Counted from the stretch's first letter, positions 32,059 to 42,459 are shown. The stretch: 64,000 nt of DNA from an uncultured Oscillospiraceae bacterium (GCA_900756575.1 CAAEKQ010000008.1:11274-75273), one strand, 5' to 3'. The notes: generated by a model not told the origin, from the letters alone. Made by a program: numbers and translations.

Positions 32059-33399
32059 ATGGAACAGGATCTTACACAAGGATCAATCTCAAAAGTTTTG
32101 CTCAGATTTGTGCTGCCGTTTTTGGGCGCATCCATTCTGCAATTTCTTTACTCGGTTGTTGACATGATAATCGTAGGACAATTTGCCGATGCCGCAGCCA
32201 TTTCAGCCGTCAACACCTCCGGCCAAATCATGCAGCTCATCACCGGCCTGATTTCCGGAATCGCCACCGGCGGCACCGTTTTAATCGGGCAGCACGTAGG
32301 GGCAAAACGCTATCCCTCCGTCAGTTCCGTGGCGCAGGCGCTTCTGGCGCTTTGCCTGGGACTTGGCGTTCTGCTCACAGCGGTCTTTCTCGCCGGGAAC
32401 CATTTCATCATCTCCATCATGCAGGTTCCGGCAGCGGCAGTCCTGCCGGCTCAGGATTATCTGCGCATTACCAGCCTAGGGATTCTTTTTATCGCCGGAT
32501 ACAATGGAATTTCCGCAATTCTCCGGGGCTTGGGAGATTCCAAACGCCCCATGTATTTTGTGGGCTGCTCCTGTATCCTCAACATTTTTGGAGACTTGCT
32601 GCTGGTTGGCGGATTCCGAATGGGCGCCGCCGGTGCCGCACTGGCAACCATGCTTTCTCAAGCAGTTGCCTGTATTCTGGCTCTGCTGTTTCTCCTTCGC
32701 GGAACGTTGCCGTTCCCATTTTCCTGCAATCCTCGGAAGGCACAGCCTGCGATCATGGGGCAGGTGCTCCGCCTTGGCATTCCCCTGGCTGCACAGGATG
32801 TGCTGGTGAATCTCTCCTTCGTCATGATTACGGCCATTGTCAACCACATGGGGCTGACCCAATCCGCCGCAGTGGGCGTGGTAGAGCGCATTATCGGATT
32901 TGGTATGCTGATTCCCATCGCCTTCCTCTCGGCGCTGTCCGCATTCACGGCGCAAAATGTAGGCGCCCGTGAGCTGGAGCGGACAAAATCCGGTCTGAAG
33001 CTCTCGATTTTGCTTTGTCTCGTTGTAACAGGAGTATTTACCGGAGTGATTGAATGCTTCCCCGGGGCTGTCTCCAAGCTGTTTACCAGTGACCGCGCCG
33101 TTGTGTCCAACTGCATTCTCTATCTGCGCACCTATTCGCTGGATATTCTAATGGTATCCTTCGTATTTTGCTTCAACGGATTTTTCTCCGGCTATGGAAA
33201 GACCACCTTTACCATGCTCAACTGCGTTCTTTCCACGTTTTTGGTTCGGGTTCCACTGGTCTATCTGTTCAGTATTCTTCCGAATACCAGCTTACTTCTC
33301 ATCGGCATTGCCGCACCAACGGCCTCACTGGTTCAAATCATTATGCAGCTAGTTTACTACCGTGCAGGCAGTTGGAAGCGCATAGAACAAATCTCATAA
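32059..33399 (+). CDS. MATE family multidrug exporter (third of three)
   Basis: A 446-residue polytopic membrane protein with two MatE halves: FLGASILQFLYSVVDMIIVG and SAVNTSGQIMQLITGLISGI in the first, GLTQSAAVGVVERIIGFGML in the second. AGGAGG lies upstream of the ATG. It follows the Cys-rich mini-protein under one promoter, unlike the YjjG-linked and MarR-linked copies. Substrate not readable. Confidence 0.9.
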   Translation: MEQDLTQGSISKVLLRFVLPFLGASILQFLYSVVDMIIVGQFADAAAISAVNTSGQIMQLITGLISGIATGGTVLIGQHVGAKRYPSVSSVAQALLALCLGLGVLLTAVFLAGNHFIISIMQVPAAAVLPAQDYLRITSLGILFIAGYNGISAILRGLGDSKRPMYFVGCSCILNIFGDLLLVGGFRMGAAGAALATMLSQAVACILALLFLLRGTLPFPFSCNPRKAQPAIMGQVLRLGIPLAAQDVLVNLSFVMITAIVNHMGLTQSAAVGVVERIIGFGMLIPIAFLSALSAFTAQNVGARELERTKSGLKLSILLCLVVTGVFTGVIECFPGAVSKLFTSDRAVVSNCILYLRTYSLDILMVSFVFCFNGFFSGYGKTTFTMLNCVLSTFLVRVPLVYLFSILPNTSLLLIGIAAPTASLVQIIMQLVYYRAGSWKRIEQIS

Positions 33400-33488
33400 A
33401 CACAGAAATGAATATTGTGATTGCGATATGCCGCTTAATTGGATCAATTGCGTTCAAATGAGTGATATCAATTTTGTCCTGTATCGTC

Positions 33489-33530
33489 ATCCCGCCGCAA
33501 GCGGCAGAGCACTTGCGGCGGGATTTTCAT
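33489..33530 (+). terminator. Terminator of the third MATE operon
   Basis: A 13-bp perfect stem ATCCCGCCGCAAG/CTTGCGGCGGGAT (33489-33501 with 33512-33524), then TTTCAT. A second hairpin, GCGCTCC/GGAGCGC at 33545-33576, has T-rich flanks on both strands and may serve the converging gene. Confidence 0.82.
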
Positions 33531-33582
33531 ATTCCAAGAAACGCGCGCTCCACATGATCCGTTCATGCAGGAGCGCACGTTT

Positions 33583-34251
33583 TTATTTTCCACTCAGCAG
33601 CTCCGGTACCTCCCGAATGCCGCTGCCAATATAATATTGAATCTGCCTTGTAGCCGCATCCTCCAAATAAGCCGTAGTCACCAGCGCCTTGCGAATGCCA
33701 TTCTCCTGTGCATCCTCGGCTTGCTGCGCCAGCCGCGCGATTTCGCCTTCATACCGCCCCTCATCTGTCCACCGAATTTCCGCATAGATCTCCCAGCTCT
33801 GGAGCAACGGCGCATATTCATAGCGGTAGGTTACAACCGTTCCCTCATCCCCGCAGTCCGGCAAAAACTGCGCCGTTTCCAGCTCCTTTTGCACCGGCAG
33901 ATCATAGGTTCCGTAGGCTGCTTCCTCCGTTGTAGCAGAGTGAATGGATTCTGCCAGCAAAGTCGGCACAAATATCCCCTGTACCACCAGCACCACAATA
34001 AATATCACGGCCGCGCATACGCTCATCCACGTCAGCTGCATCCGGACCGCCTTATATTCCATCACCAATATTCCGGCACAGGGCACCGCAAACAGCAGCA
34101 TCGCTATTATAATGTATATCACCGGCGTAATCTGTGGAAAAGCGGGAAATGGGATAAGCTGTGCAATGATTAACCCGGCAAACACCGCACAAATCAGGGC
34201 TGTTCCCGCAAATACAGCAATTCTAACAAATTTTCCACTCAAATTTCTCAC
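33583..34251 (-). CDS. Membrane protein of unknown function
   Basis: About 222 residues with three hydrophobic helices near the N-terminus (IAVFAGTALICAVFAGLIIA, TPVIYIIIAMLLFAVPCAGI, VCAAVIFIVVLVVQGIFV) and a C-terminal acidic soluble domain probably outside the membrane. The frame is open to ATG 34320, but a good promoter (34292-34320) lies inside that extension, so I take GTG 34251 as the more likely start; this choice is uncertain. No family recognised. It converges with the third MATE operon. Confidence 0.6.
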   Translation of the reverse strand: MRNLSGKFVRIAVFAGTALICAVFAGLIIAQLIPFPAFPQITPVIYIIIAMLLFAVPCAGILVMEYKAVRMQLTWMSVCAAVIFIVVLVVQGIFVPTLLAESIHSATTEEAAYGTYDLPVQKELETAQFLPDCGDEGTVVTYRYEYAPLLQSWEIYAEIRWTDEGRYEGEIARLAQQAEDAQENGIRKALVTTAYLEDAATRQIQYYIGSGIREVPELLSGK

Positions 34252-34291
34252 GTCCAATTTTGTACTTAAACATCTTCCATTTTCTGAAATT

Positions 34292-34320
34292 ATTTTAACA
34301 TTTTTCGAATCATTTCGCAA
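34292..34320 (-). promoter_or_regulatory. Promoter of the membrane protein gene
   Basis: Minus strand: TTGCGA (34320-34315), 17 bp, TAAAAT (34297-34292). Confidence 0.6.
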
Positions 34321-34499
34321 GTAAATGGAAGAATTGTCCTTCGTTTTTCCTGTCTAAAATTGACGAAAAGCACCTCTGCCTTTCAATTTCTGAAAATATT
34401 CCAAGTGTCTGCAAATTCTAAAAATGTTGCAGCAAAATCACACTTCTCTCTCCGGTTCCTCATCAGCTTTTATTTATAAGGTGTAAACAAAATATCATA

Positions 34500-34528
34500 T
34501 AGACTTTATGAATTATGAATGATATAAT
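34500..34528 (+). promoter_or_regulatory. Possible promoter of the giant surface protein
   Basis: TAGACT (34500-34505), 17 bp, TATAAT (34523-34528), giving a leader of about 130 nt. The rest of 34321-34664 is A/T-rich with no other feature that I can support. Confidence 0.5.
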
Positions 34529-34664
34529 TTATGCTGCGAAGTATCCTAGAATTTGGCTGCATCTACAATATGCTGCAACTATTCACAATATCTTCTGCTC
34601 ATTCAATTTGCAGAAACCCCGGCATATGCCGTTCATATAGAGACAAAAATAAAGGAGTGAGTGT

Positions 34665-37600
34665 ATGAAAACAGCACGCAGACGCCTGATCTCCATCTGT
34701 TTGGTGATCGCCATGGTATTTGCCATGGTGCCTGGCGTATGGGCTGCTTCCTCCGTTGGCGTTCCCGAGGGACGTGTGTACATCACCAGCACGAAGTATG
34801 CACTGGTTCCCGGCGCCACCGAAACAGTTCTGACCACCAATAACCAAGCAGGTACCGATCAGTGTATCGGCTTCCTTATGGAGTTCTCCGGCAGTGCGCT
34901 AAAGGACGGCACCATTAAGGCAGTCGCTTCCTACAAGGACCACCAGTATGAAAATCTCGGTCTCCAGACGGTCATGGATCAGGCAAAGGCCTATGAAAAG
35001 ACCCATAAGGACGAGACCGTAATTGCCGGTATCAACGGTGACTTCTTCAACTTCACCAATGGTGAGCCTGTAGGTGCCCTTGTTATGGACGGCACCGTCT
35101 ATCATCCCAACAATGGCCGCCCCTACTTTGCCATTCTGAAGGACGGCACCGCTACCATTCGTGAAGCCTCCCAGGAGGATCTCTCCGATGTAGCGCAGGC
35201 CATCGGCGGTGACGAGATTCTGGTTCGTAACGGCGTTCCCCAGACCTTCGAGAGCGACTATGCCACCCTGAAGTACAGCCGTACCGCCCTGGGCATTAAG
35301 GCCGACGGCACCATCGTCACCTATACCACCCACGGCATCAGCGCTCCCACCAGCTGTGGCGAAACCTATAATGATCTGGCTAAGATTTTGGCTGCACAGG
35401 GCTGTGTCATCGCCCTGAACATCGACGGCGGCGGTTCCTCCACCTCCATTTCCATGCGTGAGGGCACCAACACTCTGGCCGTTCGGAACAGCCCTTCCGA
35501 CGGTACTCCCCGTACCGTCAGCTCCGCGTTCCTCTTTGCCAGCACGGTAAAGCCCAGCGGTGTGTTTGACCATGCCAGCCTGACCCCCAACAACGAGTAC
35601 TATACCCCCTCTACTGCTGATGCGGCTACCACCGTACAGTTTGAGGCATCCGGCGTTGACTCCGTTGGTTCCACCGCTCCGCTGCCGGAGTCCGGCCTGA
35701 CCTGGGCCCTCAATAAGGACAGCGCTGAGATGGGTACCATCGACGCTTCCACCGGTCTGTTTACCGCAGCTGCCGGAAAGCTGGGTACCGTAGGCGTAGA
35801 GCTGATGTATCAGGATAATGTCGTAGGCGAGACCACCATTCAGCTGGTAGAGCCAGAGGAGATTTCCTTCAGCGGCACCGGCGTCAGCCTGAACTTCAAT
35901 GATTCTTCCGATCTGGGCCTGTCCGTCAGAGGCGCAGGCATGACCCTGAATCATAAAGACGGCGACTTTACCTGGGACGTAAGCTGCAACACCTCCGGCG
36001 TTGACGTGAAGGACTTCGGTACCGTAACCGGCAACATCTTCACCAGCGGCCCCAAGCAGAGCTTCTCCATGGACGGCAACGTCACCGTTTCCTACACCAA
36101 GCAGGACGGCACCAAAATCTCCGCTACGATCTTCGTAGAGGTCGGCAAAATGCCCATCGTCGCAATGGACTTTGAGGACACCACCGGCATTCAGGGCGAA
36201 GACGTGGTTGGCCTGTGGGACTGGGGTACAACTACCAGTGCCTTCTATAATGCCACAGAAGATCAGTCCTATACTTTTAAGCACTACGAAAACCTGTACT
36301 ATCTCCAGTCTGTTCCCCAGACCAGCGATAAACTGTGGATCAACGAGATCTATGAGACCAAGCAGCCCTGGACCGAGAATGAGGACGGTACCATCACTGT
36401 AACCTACAACGGTCAGGAATTTGAGGGCACCAAGGAGGAAAACTATGGAACCTCCGGTCAGCCTTGGGTCGGTTTCACCGATGAAAACGGTGTCAATTAC
36501 GTCTGGTATGTCTATTCTAAGGAATCTGGATGGAGAGGAAACTACAATACATCCAGAGGTTCCGCAGCGGCGATTCTGGGCGCAGACGGGTACGATATGT
36601 ATGTCTGGCACACCAATGCAAACCCCAGTAACGTCAATGGCCCCCTCCATGGTGAGGGCAGTAAGATCGTCGATGCCAGCACCGGCGAGGTTCGGTTTGG
36701 CGAGCACGCACTGAAGCTGACCTACGACTATCGGAACTTCTCTCCCACCGGCGGCACCAAGAACTGCAACACCTACTATCGTGTGACCAATCCGCTGACC
36801 GCGCAGGGCAGCCCCACCGGTTTTGGTATGTGGGTATACGCTCCCGAGGGCATGTCCAACTTCTGGTTCTGGACGCAGGTTACCTACTGGAATGGAACTG
36901 CATGGGTAGATTCCACTATTCACTTTAAGCCTGCCGGCGCAGAGAAGACCCTGCAGTACACCGGCATCAACTGGACCGGCTGGACCTATGTAGAAGCCGA
37001 TCTTTCCGGTGTTTACAAAGCTGGCGCTGTGGTAGATGCCGACCATCCCATTCAGATCCGCAGCGGCAACCCGATGATCCTGATGACCTACATCCCCGGC
37101 GGCACCTCTGACGGCAACGGCAACGCCATCGTCTGCGGTAGCAAGAGCGAGGGCTACTTCTACATTGACAACGTTCGCTGGGTCTATGGCACCAACGTAG
37201 ACGATATGGACGCACCGCAGATCATCACTGCAAAGGCAAATGATACTGCTCTGTCCACCAAGGAGACCACCACTCTTACCAGCAACGACATCTCCTTCTA
37301 TGTAGAGTTCACCGATCCTCAGGGCGAGAACTACTCCGGTATTGACGAGTCCGCTACCCAGGTGTTCCTGGACGGCGCGGTTCTTCCCTCCGCACAGTTC
37401 ACCGCTTCCGCTGACCGTCTCCAGACTCAGGTTCTGTCTCTGGCCAACGGCGAGCATACCCTGGAGGTTCAGATCAGCGATAACTTTGGCAACAAGACCA
37501 ATCAGGTCTACAACCTTGTTGTGAACAACCCCAACAGCACCATTCCCACCGTTACCGTTACCCGCAGCGAGAGCATTGAGCTGGGCGGCAACTACAAGGT

Positions 37601-40600
37601 TTCCATCCAGGCTGACTCCCTGGAAAACATTGCATCCGTCAGCACCAACATCACCTATGACAACGCCAAAAAGGTGGATGTGGTAACCAAGTACCTGGAG
37701 AATAACAAGTTCTACGATGACTACGGCAACGAGCTGACCCAGGGCGCAGACGGCAACTACTATGATGCTGGTGGCAACCTGGTTCCCGAGCCCATTCGTC
37801 CCAACCGCACCGGGGATTATCAGATCTCCAGCGGCGTTCAGACTCTGGGTGAGAACCTCACCGGCAGCATCCGGAACAAGACCACCGACAGCAACACCCG
37901 CGCCTTCACCGCAACCGCGACTCTGAAGAATACGGTCACCAAGGACAATACCATTCTGACCTTTGACCTGCCCATCCCCAGCACCCTGACTGCTGTGGAC
38001 AAGCTGCCGGTTACCATCACCGTAAGCTATACCACCAAGGATGGCAATACCTACACCATTACCACCGGTAAGGTTACCAACAGCGTATACGCCTACTACA
38101 GTGTTTCCGCAGGCATTCAGATTAGCGGTGCCGAGAGCGGTGACATCACCGTTACCGCCAACGACGGCAGCGAAGTGGATACCACGAACCTGAAGGTTTA
38201 TGACGGTACCACCGAGATCACCGGCACCTGGAACGGTAATGTGTTCACCACCTCTTACTTCACCGGTAAGGACGCCAACTACACCAGTAACTCTCTGTGG
38301 GTTGCTGATGAAGTAAACAAGCACTACAGCTTTAACGGCAATGCTTATGTCTGCGCATATCCCGATGCAGGCGCCCACGACATCATCCTCAACGCCACCA
38401 CCGGCGACAGCACGACCACCCAGCAGCTGACCTGGATCAGCGGCAGCGATACCGATACCGCCCACGTTCAGGTTCAGTATCTGACCAAGGCTGCTTATGA
38501 TGCAGCAGCGGATAAGGATGCGGCATTTGCGGACGCCACCTCCGTTTCCGGTACTTCCGATCTCACCGACTTCATTCTGGGCGGAGTAGATTACACCGCA
38601 GCTTACATCAACAACGTTACCATTACCGGTCTGACTCCCGGCACCGAGTACGTCTGCCGCGGCGGCGACGGTAAGAGCTGGAGCAACGTCACCACCTTCT
38701 CCACGCAGGCTGTGGAAGACTCCGTGAAGTTCATGGTTATGGGTGACGCACAGCTCCATGGCAATGATGAGGACGACGCAGAGGCCATTAAATCCCTGAA
38801 GGCCGTTGGCGAGAACAACAAGGATATCAACTTTGGTGTTCAGTGCGGCGACTTCGTAGACGGCGGAACCAACTACACCCAGTGGGAGCAGATTCTCCGC
38901 CAGTACGGCAGCGCATTCCCGGGCATTGACTTCGTTCATACCATGGGCAACCACGAGATCTACACCAGCAACGGTACCCCCGGCGCTACCATTTCTCAGC
39001 GTCTCTATGGTCTCACCGATTCCGAGAACAAATACTACAGCGTAGAATACGGCGATGTATACATTGCAGTCGTTAACCAGACCGCAACCACCGACCTGGC
39101 CGATGCAGCTGCATGGCTGGTTGAGGATGCCGCCAAGACCGACTGCACCTGGAAGGTTCTCGTAACCCATCAGCCTGTATACTACACCAACCCCAACGGC
39201 AGCAGCGACGGCCACAACAAGATTCTGGCTCCCGCCTGTGACAAAGCCGGCATCGACTTTGTATTCGGCGGCCATGACCATGCCTATGCCCGTACCGAGC
39301 AGATGAAGGCCGGCACCCCCGTTGACTACAAGACCGACAAGACCACCAATTCCTATGTGGATGCCGACGGCAACGTTGTGGCAACCAAGGGCCAGGGCAC
39401 TGTTTATATGATCTCCGGCTCCATGGATCCCGGTGGAGAGTATCCCGTTGTGGACAACGCCAATTTCCACTTTGCCAAGGCAACCAACGAGTACAACTGC
39501 ATCTACATCTCCGTAGAGGCAGACGCAGAGAAGTTCTCTGTAAACACCTATGACATGAGCGCTGACGGCACCTCTGAGCTCATTGATACCTACACCATGT
39601 ACACCGGTACCGGTATCTGCGCCATCGAGGGTCAGCACGTTGTCACGCCCAACGAAGCACTGTACAATCCCGAGACCGGCAAGCTGGTCTGCGAGCGCTG
39701 CGGCGCAGAACTGGATCCCGCAGAAGCACAGTACACCGGCTTTGCTACCAGCATTTCCGGTAAGGACGACGCAGGCGACGACCAGTACTATCTGTATCTG
39801 GGCGCACTGAAGACCGGCTGGTTCACCTATGGAACCGACTTTATGTATGCCAACGACAAGGGCCTCATCGATCACTCCGTTGTGAACTACTCCAATGAGA
39901 GCTGTACCGAGAGCGGCAGAAACATGGCATACAGCCCCCGCTACAACCTCACCTATACCGGCGGCGTTGCAAAGTTCACCGGTCATAACTATGAGAAGCA
40001 GGCGGACGGCACGCTGGTCTGCACCAACAAGCATTATGTGACCACCGACACCGGCTATGCCGAGGTTGCGTGCGAGCATACCGCCATTGATATTGCAAAC
40101 TGGAACTTCTCCCTGTCTTGGACCAGCTGCACCTACAATGGCACCACCAGACTGCCCAAGGTCACCATCCAGAATCCTGCCACCGGCGAAACCCTGGAGT
40201 ATGCCACCGACGGCATGGGCAAGCTCACCGACTACACCCGTGTGTGGGCCAACAACAAGTATGTTGGCGTTGCTACCGTTGCAGTCGATGCCAACTCCCG
40301 CGGCGACTACTTTAACAGCAAGGGTACCGTGACCCTGGAGATGCGGATTAACCCCGCCGCTCCCACCGGCCTGACCGCTACCGGCGCTACCTCCAACTCC
40401 GTGGATCTGAGCTGGAACGCCATCAGCGGCACCACCAAGGGCACCACCGTTGCATACAAGGTCTATGTGAATAAGAACGGCAAGTGGAGTCTCCTGGGTA
40501 CCACCAACGAGACCAAGTTCACCGCGACCGGTCTGAATCACGACACCGAGTATTCCTTCGCAGTCAGAGCCGTTGCAACCGTTCCCTACGGAACCGCAAC

Positions 40601-42269
40601 CACCAATCTGACCTCCGGCTATTCCGACGCCGCTTCCGTAACCACGAAGGCAGGCACCAAGCTGGATGCCACCATGAAGCTGTCTTATACCAAGGCAACC
40701 TATAGCGGCACCGGCAAGCGTCCCGTTCCCACGGTCACCACTGCTGACGGCACCGTCCTCACCAAGGGCGCCGATTACACCGTCACCTACAGCAACAATG
40801 TTGAGGTCGGCGTTGCTACCGTTACCGTCACCGGCTACGGCGCTTACACCGGTGAGATCACTGCAAACTTTACCATTGTTCCCGACGTGGTAACCAATCT
40901 GGCCGCAGTCCGCACCGGCGATTCCACCGCGATCATCAGTTGGACCGCAGCCGGCTGCAAGAATCCCATCTATCAGATCTACCAGTCCGCCGATAACGGC
41001 GCAAGCTGGAAGAAGATTGCCGATGTCACCGACAGCACCTCTTTTGAGGCAACCGGCCTGACTGCAACCGGCGATTACCTCTACAGAATTCGCACTAAGG
41101 CAATTGTCAATGGCGCCTCCTACTGGTCCATGGGCTACACCGATGCCGTGAAGTGCGATAACAACCACAAGCATACCGAGGTTGTGAAGAACGCCAAGGA
41201 TCCCACTTGCACCGAGCCCGGTTACACTGGCGACATCGTCTGCTCCGTCTGCGGCGTTACCATTAAGACCGGAACCGTCATTCCCGCAACCGGACATACC
41301 GAGGTTGTGAAGAATGCCAAGGATCCCACCTGCACTGAGAAGGGCTATACCGGCGACACCGTCTGCTCCGTCTGCGGTGTTACCATTAAGGCCGGTACTG
41401 AGATCCCCGCAGCCGGACATAAATATGACGGCGGCGTGGTCACCGTGCCCGCAACTGAAACCACTGACGGCGTGAAGACCTTCACCTGCACCGTCTGCGG
41501 CGACACCTACACCGAGAAGATTCCTGCAATCGGCACGGATCCCGATCCCAAGCCCGAGCATCCCTTCACCGATGTAGACAGCGGTGCCTTCTACTATGAT
41601 GCAATGCTGTGGGCCGTAGAAAACGGCGTAACCACCGGCGTAACTGCAACAGAGTTCATGCCCAAGGCCGACGCAACCCGTGCACAGTTCGTCACCTTCC
41701 TGTGGAGAATGGCCGGTGAGCCCGAGCCCACCATCACTGAGCACAGCTTCACCGACGTAAAGGAAGGCACCTTCTACTACAAGGCAATGCTGTGGGCGGT
41801 GGAAAAGGGCATCACCAAGGGTGTTACCAAGACCACCTTCCAGCCCTATGTGCCTGTCAACCGTGGTCAGGCCGTCACCTTCCTGTGGCGCTATGCCGGC
41901 GAGCCTGAGGCCACCACCACCGAGCACAACTTTACCGACGTAAAGGAAGGTACCTTCTACTACAAGGCAATGCTGTGGGCGGTGGAGAATGACATCACCA
42001 AGGGTGTTACCAAGACCACCTTCCAGCCTCTGACCATTTCAAACCGCGGTCAGGTTGTCACCTTCCTGCATCGTTACAACCAGATCGTCGTGGAAAACAA
42101 GGCCGAGACCAAGGAAGAGGCCGAAAGCACTGAAGATGCAGCAATCGAGGAAACCGCCGAGCCCGAGACCGAGCCCACTGTGGTTACTGTGGACGAGGCA
42201 GAGGACAGCACCTCCGAAGCCACTGCCGACGAAGCAGAGGTCGACGCATCTGAGGATGCAGCAGAATAA
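34665..42269 (+). CDS. Giant SLH-anchored phosphodiester glycosidase / metallophosphatase
   Basis: A 2534-residue secreted surface protein. The signal peptide (1-28) ends VPGVWA-AS. A phosphodiester-glycosidase (NAGPA-like) domain follows, about 40-300, with GINGDFFNF near 122 and LNIDGGGSS near 251. A long beta-rich region with carbohydrate-binding character (about 480-860) and Ig/cohesin-like modules come next. A calcineurin-type metallophosphatase spans about 1350-1600 with GDAQ near 1359, GDFVDGG 1395, GNHE 1426, THQP 1501 and GGHDHAY 1533, in purple-acid-phosphatase style after an Fn3-like segment. Then come Fn3 repeats (about 1895 and 2075), two near-identical HTEVVKNAKDPTCTE Cys repeats (about 2170 and 2211), three SLH domains (2300-2480) for cell-wall anchoring, and an acidic Glu/Ala tail. 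RBS AAAGGAG. Joint removal of sugar and phosphate is inference. Confidence 0.88.
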   Translation: MKTARRRLISICLVIAMVFAMVPGVWAASSVGVPEGRVYITSTKYALVPGATETVLTTNNQAGTDQCIGFLMEFSGSALKDGTIKAVASYKDHQYENLGLQTVMDQAKAYEKTHKDETVIAGINGDFFNFTNGEPVGALVMDGTVYHPNNGRPYFAILKDGTATIREASQEDLSDVAQAIGGDEILVRNGVPQTFESDYATLKYSRTALGIKADGTIVTYTTHGISAPTSCGETYNDLAKILAAQGCVIALNIDGGGSSTSISMREGTNTLAVRNSPSDGTPRTVSSAFLFASTVKPSGVFDHASLTPNNEYYTPSTADAATTVQFEASGVDSVGSTAPLPESGLTWALNKDSAEMGTIDASTGLFTAAAGKLGTVGVELMYQDNVVGETTIQLVEPEEISFSGTGVSLNFNDSSDLGLSVRGAGMTLNHKDGDFTWDVSCNTSGVDVKDFGTVTGNIFTSGPKQSFSMDGNVTVSYTKQDGTKISATIFVEVGKMPIVAMDFEDTTGIQGEDVVGLWDWGTTTSAFYNATEDQSYTFKHYENLYYLQSVPQTSDKLWINEIYETKQPWTENEDGTITVTYNGQEFEGTKEENYGTSGQPWVGFTDENGVNYVWYVYSKESGWRGNYNTSRGSAAAILGADGYDMYVWHTNANPSNVNGPLHGEGSKIVDASTGEVRFGEHALKLTYDYRNFSPTGGTKNCNTYYRVTNPLTAQGSPTGFGMWVYAPEGMSNFWFWTQVTYWNGTAWVDSTIHFKPAGAEKTLQYTGINWTGWTYVEADLSGVYKAGAVVDADHPIQIRSGNPMILMTYIPGGTSDGNGNAIVCGSKSEGYFYIDNVRWVYGTNVDDMDAPQIITAKANDTALSTKETTTLTSNDISFYVEFTDPQGENYSGIDESATQVFLDGAVLPSAQFTASADRLQTQVLSLANGEHTLEVQISDNFGNKTNQVYNLVVNNPNSTIPTVTVTRSESIELGGNYKVSIQADSLENIASVSTNITYDNAKKVDVVTKYLENNKFYDDYGNELTQGADGNYYDAGGNLVPEPIRPNRTGDYQISSGVQTLGENLTGSIRNKTTDSNTRAFTATATLKNTVTKDNTILTFDLPIPSTLTAVDKLPVTITVSYTTKDGNTYTITTGKVTNSVYAYYSVSAGIQISGAESGDITVTANDGSEVDTTNLKVYDGTTEITGTWNGNVFTTSYFTGKDANYTSNSLWVADEVNKHYSFNGNAYVCAYPDAGAHDIILNATTGDSTTTQQLTWISGSDTDTAHVQVQYLTKAAYDAAADKDAAFADATSVSGTSDLTDFILGGVDYTAAYINNVTITGLTPGTEYVCRGGDGKSWSNVTTFSTQAVEDSVKFMVMGDAQLHGNDEDDAEAIKSLKAVGENNKDINFGVQCGDFVDGGTNYTQWEQILRQYGSAFPGIDFVHTMGNHEIYTSNGTPGATISQRLYGLTDSENKYYSVEYGDVYIAVVNQTATTDLADAAAWLVEDAAKTDCTWKVLVTHQPVYYTNPNGSSDGHNKILAPACDKAGIDFVFGGHDHAYARTEQMKAGTPVDYKTDKTTNSYVDADGNVVATKGQGTVYMISGSMDPGGEYPVVDNANFHFAKATNEYNCIYISVEADAEKFSVNTYDMSADGTSELIDTYTMYTGTGICAIEGQHVVTPNEALYNPETGKLVCERCGAELDPAEAQYTGFATSISGKDDAGDDQYYLYLGALKTGWFTYGTDFMYANDKGLIDHSVVNYSNESCTESGRNMAYSPRYNLTYTGGVAKFTGHNYEKQADGTLVCTNKHYVTTDTGYAEVACEHTAIDIANWNFSLSWTSCTYNGTTRLPKVTIQNPATGETLEYATDGMGKLTDYTRVWANNKYVGVATVAVDANSRGDYFNSKGTVTLEMRINPAAPTGLTATGATSNSVDLSWNAISGTTKGTTVAYKVYVNKNGKWSLLGTTNETKFTATGLNHDTEYSFAVRAVATVPYGTATTNLTSGYSDAASVTTKAGTKLDATMKLSYTKATYSGTGKRPVPTVTTADGTVLTKGADYTVTYSNNVEVGVATVTVTGYGAYTGEITANFTIVPDVVTNLAAVRTGDSTAIISWTAAGCKNPIYQIYQSADNGASWKKIADVTDSTSFEATGLTATGDYLYRIRTKAIVNGASYWSMGYTDAVKCDNNHKHTEVVKNAKDPTCTEPGYTGDIVCSVCGVTIKTGTVIPATGHTEVVKNAKDPTCTEKGYTGDTVCSVCGVTIKAGTEIPAAGHKYDGGVVTVPATETTDGVKTFTCTVCGDTYTEKIPAIGTDPDPKPEHPFTDVDSGAFYYDAMLWAVENGVTTGVTATEFMPKADATRAQFVTFLWRMAGEPEPTITEHSFTDVKEGTFYYKAMLWAVEKGITKGVTKTTFQPYVPVNRGQAVTFLWRYAGEPEATTTEHNFTDVKEGTFYYKAMLWAVENDITKGVTKTTFQPLTISNRGQVVTFLHRYNQIVVENKAETKEEAESTEDAAIEETAEPETEPTVVTVDEAEDSTSEATADEAEVDASEDAAE

Positions 42270-42299
42270 GCAACCGCTGATTCTGCCAGAACAATAAAA

Positions 42300-42331
42300 A
42301 GTGCCCGAATCACAACTGTGGTTCGGGCACT
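42300..42331. terminator. Hairpin after the giant surface protein gene
   Basis: A 10-bp perfect stem AGTGCCCGAA/TTCGGGCACT extends internally (TCAC/GTGG). The plus-strand tail TTGGTCTAT is poor in T; on the minus strand TTTTTATTG follows. It probably still ends the plus transcript. Confidence 0.6.
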
Positions 42332-42417
42332 TGGTCTATCTTAGGCGCTGCTTGAGATTTACATATTTATTTCTCTTAATTTTCCATAATATGTATTCAC
42401 AAAAGGTTCATTACTTT

Positions 42418-42444
42418 TTAGCACTCTCCTCTTGACAGTGCTAA
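42418..42444. promoter_or_regulatory. CIRCE operator (HrcA binding site)
   Basis: TTAGCACTC-N9-CAGTGCTAA matches the CIRCE consensus TTAGCACTC-N9-GAGTGCTAA with one mismatch. It covers the -35 of the hsp20 promoter. Confidence 0.93.
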
Positions 42445-42459
42445 AAACAGTGTTATAAT
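42432..42459 (+). promoter_or_regulatory. Promoter of the small heat-shock protein gene
   Basis: TTGACA (42432-42437), 16 bp, TATAAT (42454-42459). The -35 lies within CIRCE. The leader of about 130 nt contains a GGTTCC/GGAACC hairpin (42480-42502). Confidence 0.88.

Noticed and set aside
41172..41430. Direct repeats in the surface protein gene considered as a CRISPR or tandem-repeat array
   Set aside because: They are two in-frame protein repeats (HTEVVKNAKDPTCTE), not spaced short DNA repeats; no CRISPR array was found anywhere in the window.
34899..41927. Very long open frame antisense to the giant surface protein
   Set aside because: It has no RBS, and its Gly/Ala/Val/Leu-rich composition is the typical shadow of a GC-rich third-position gene; the sense strand has a signal peptide and clear domains.
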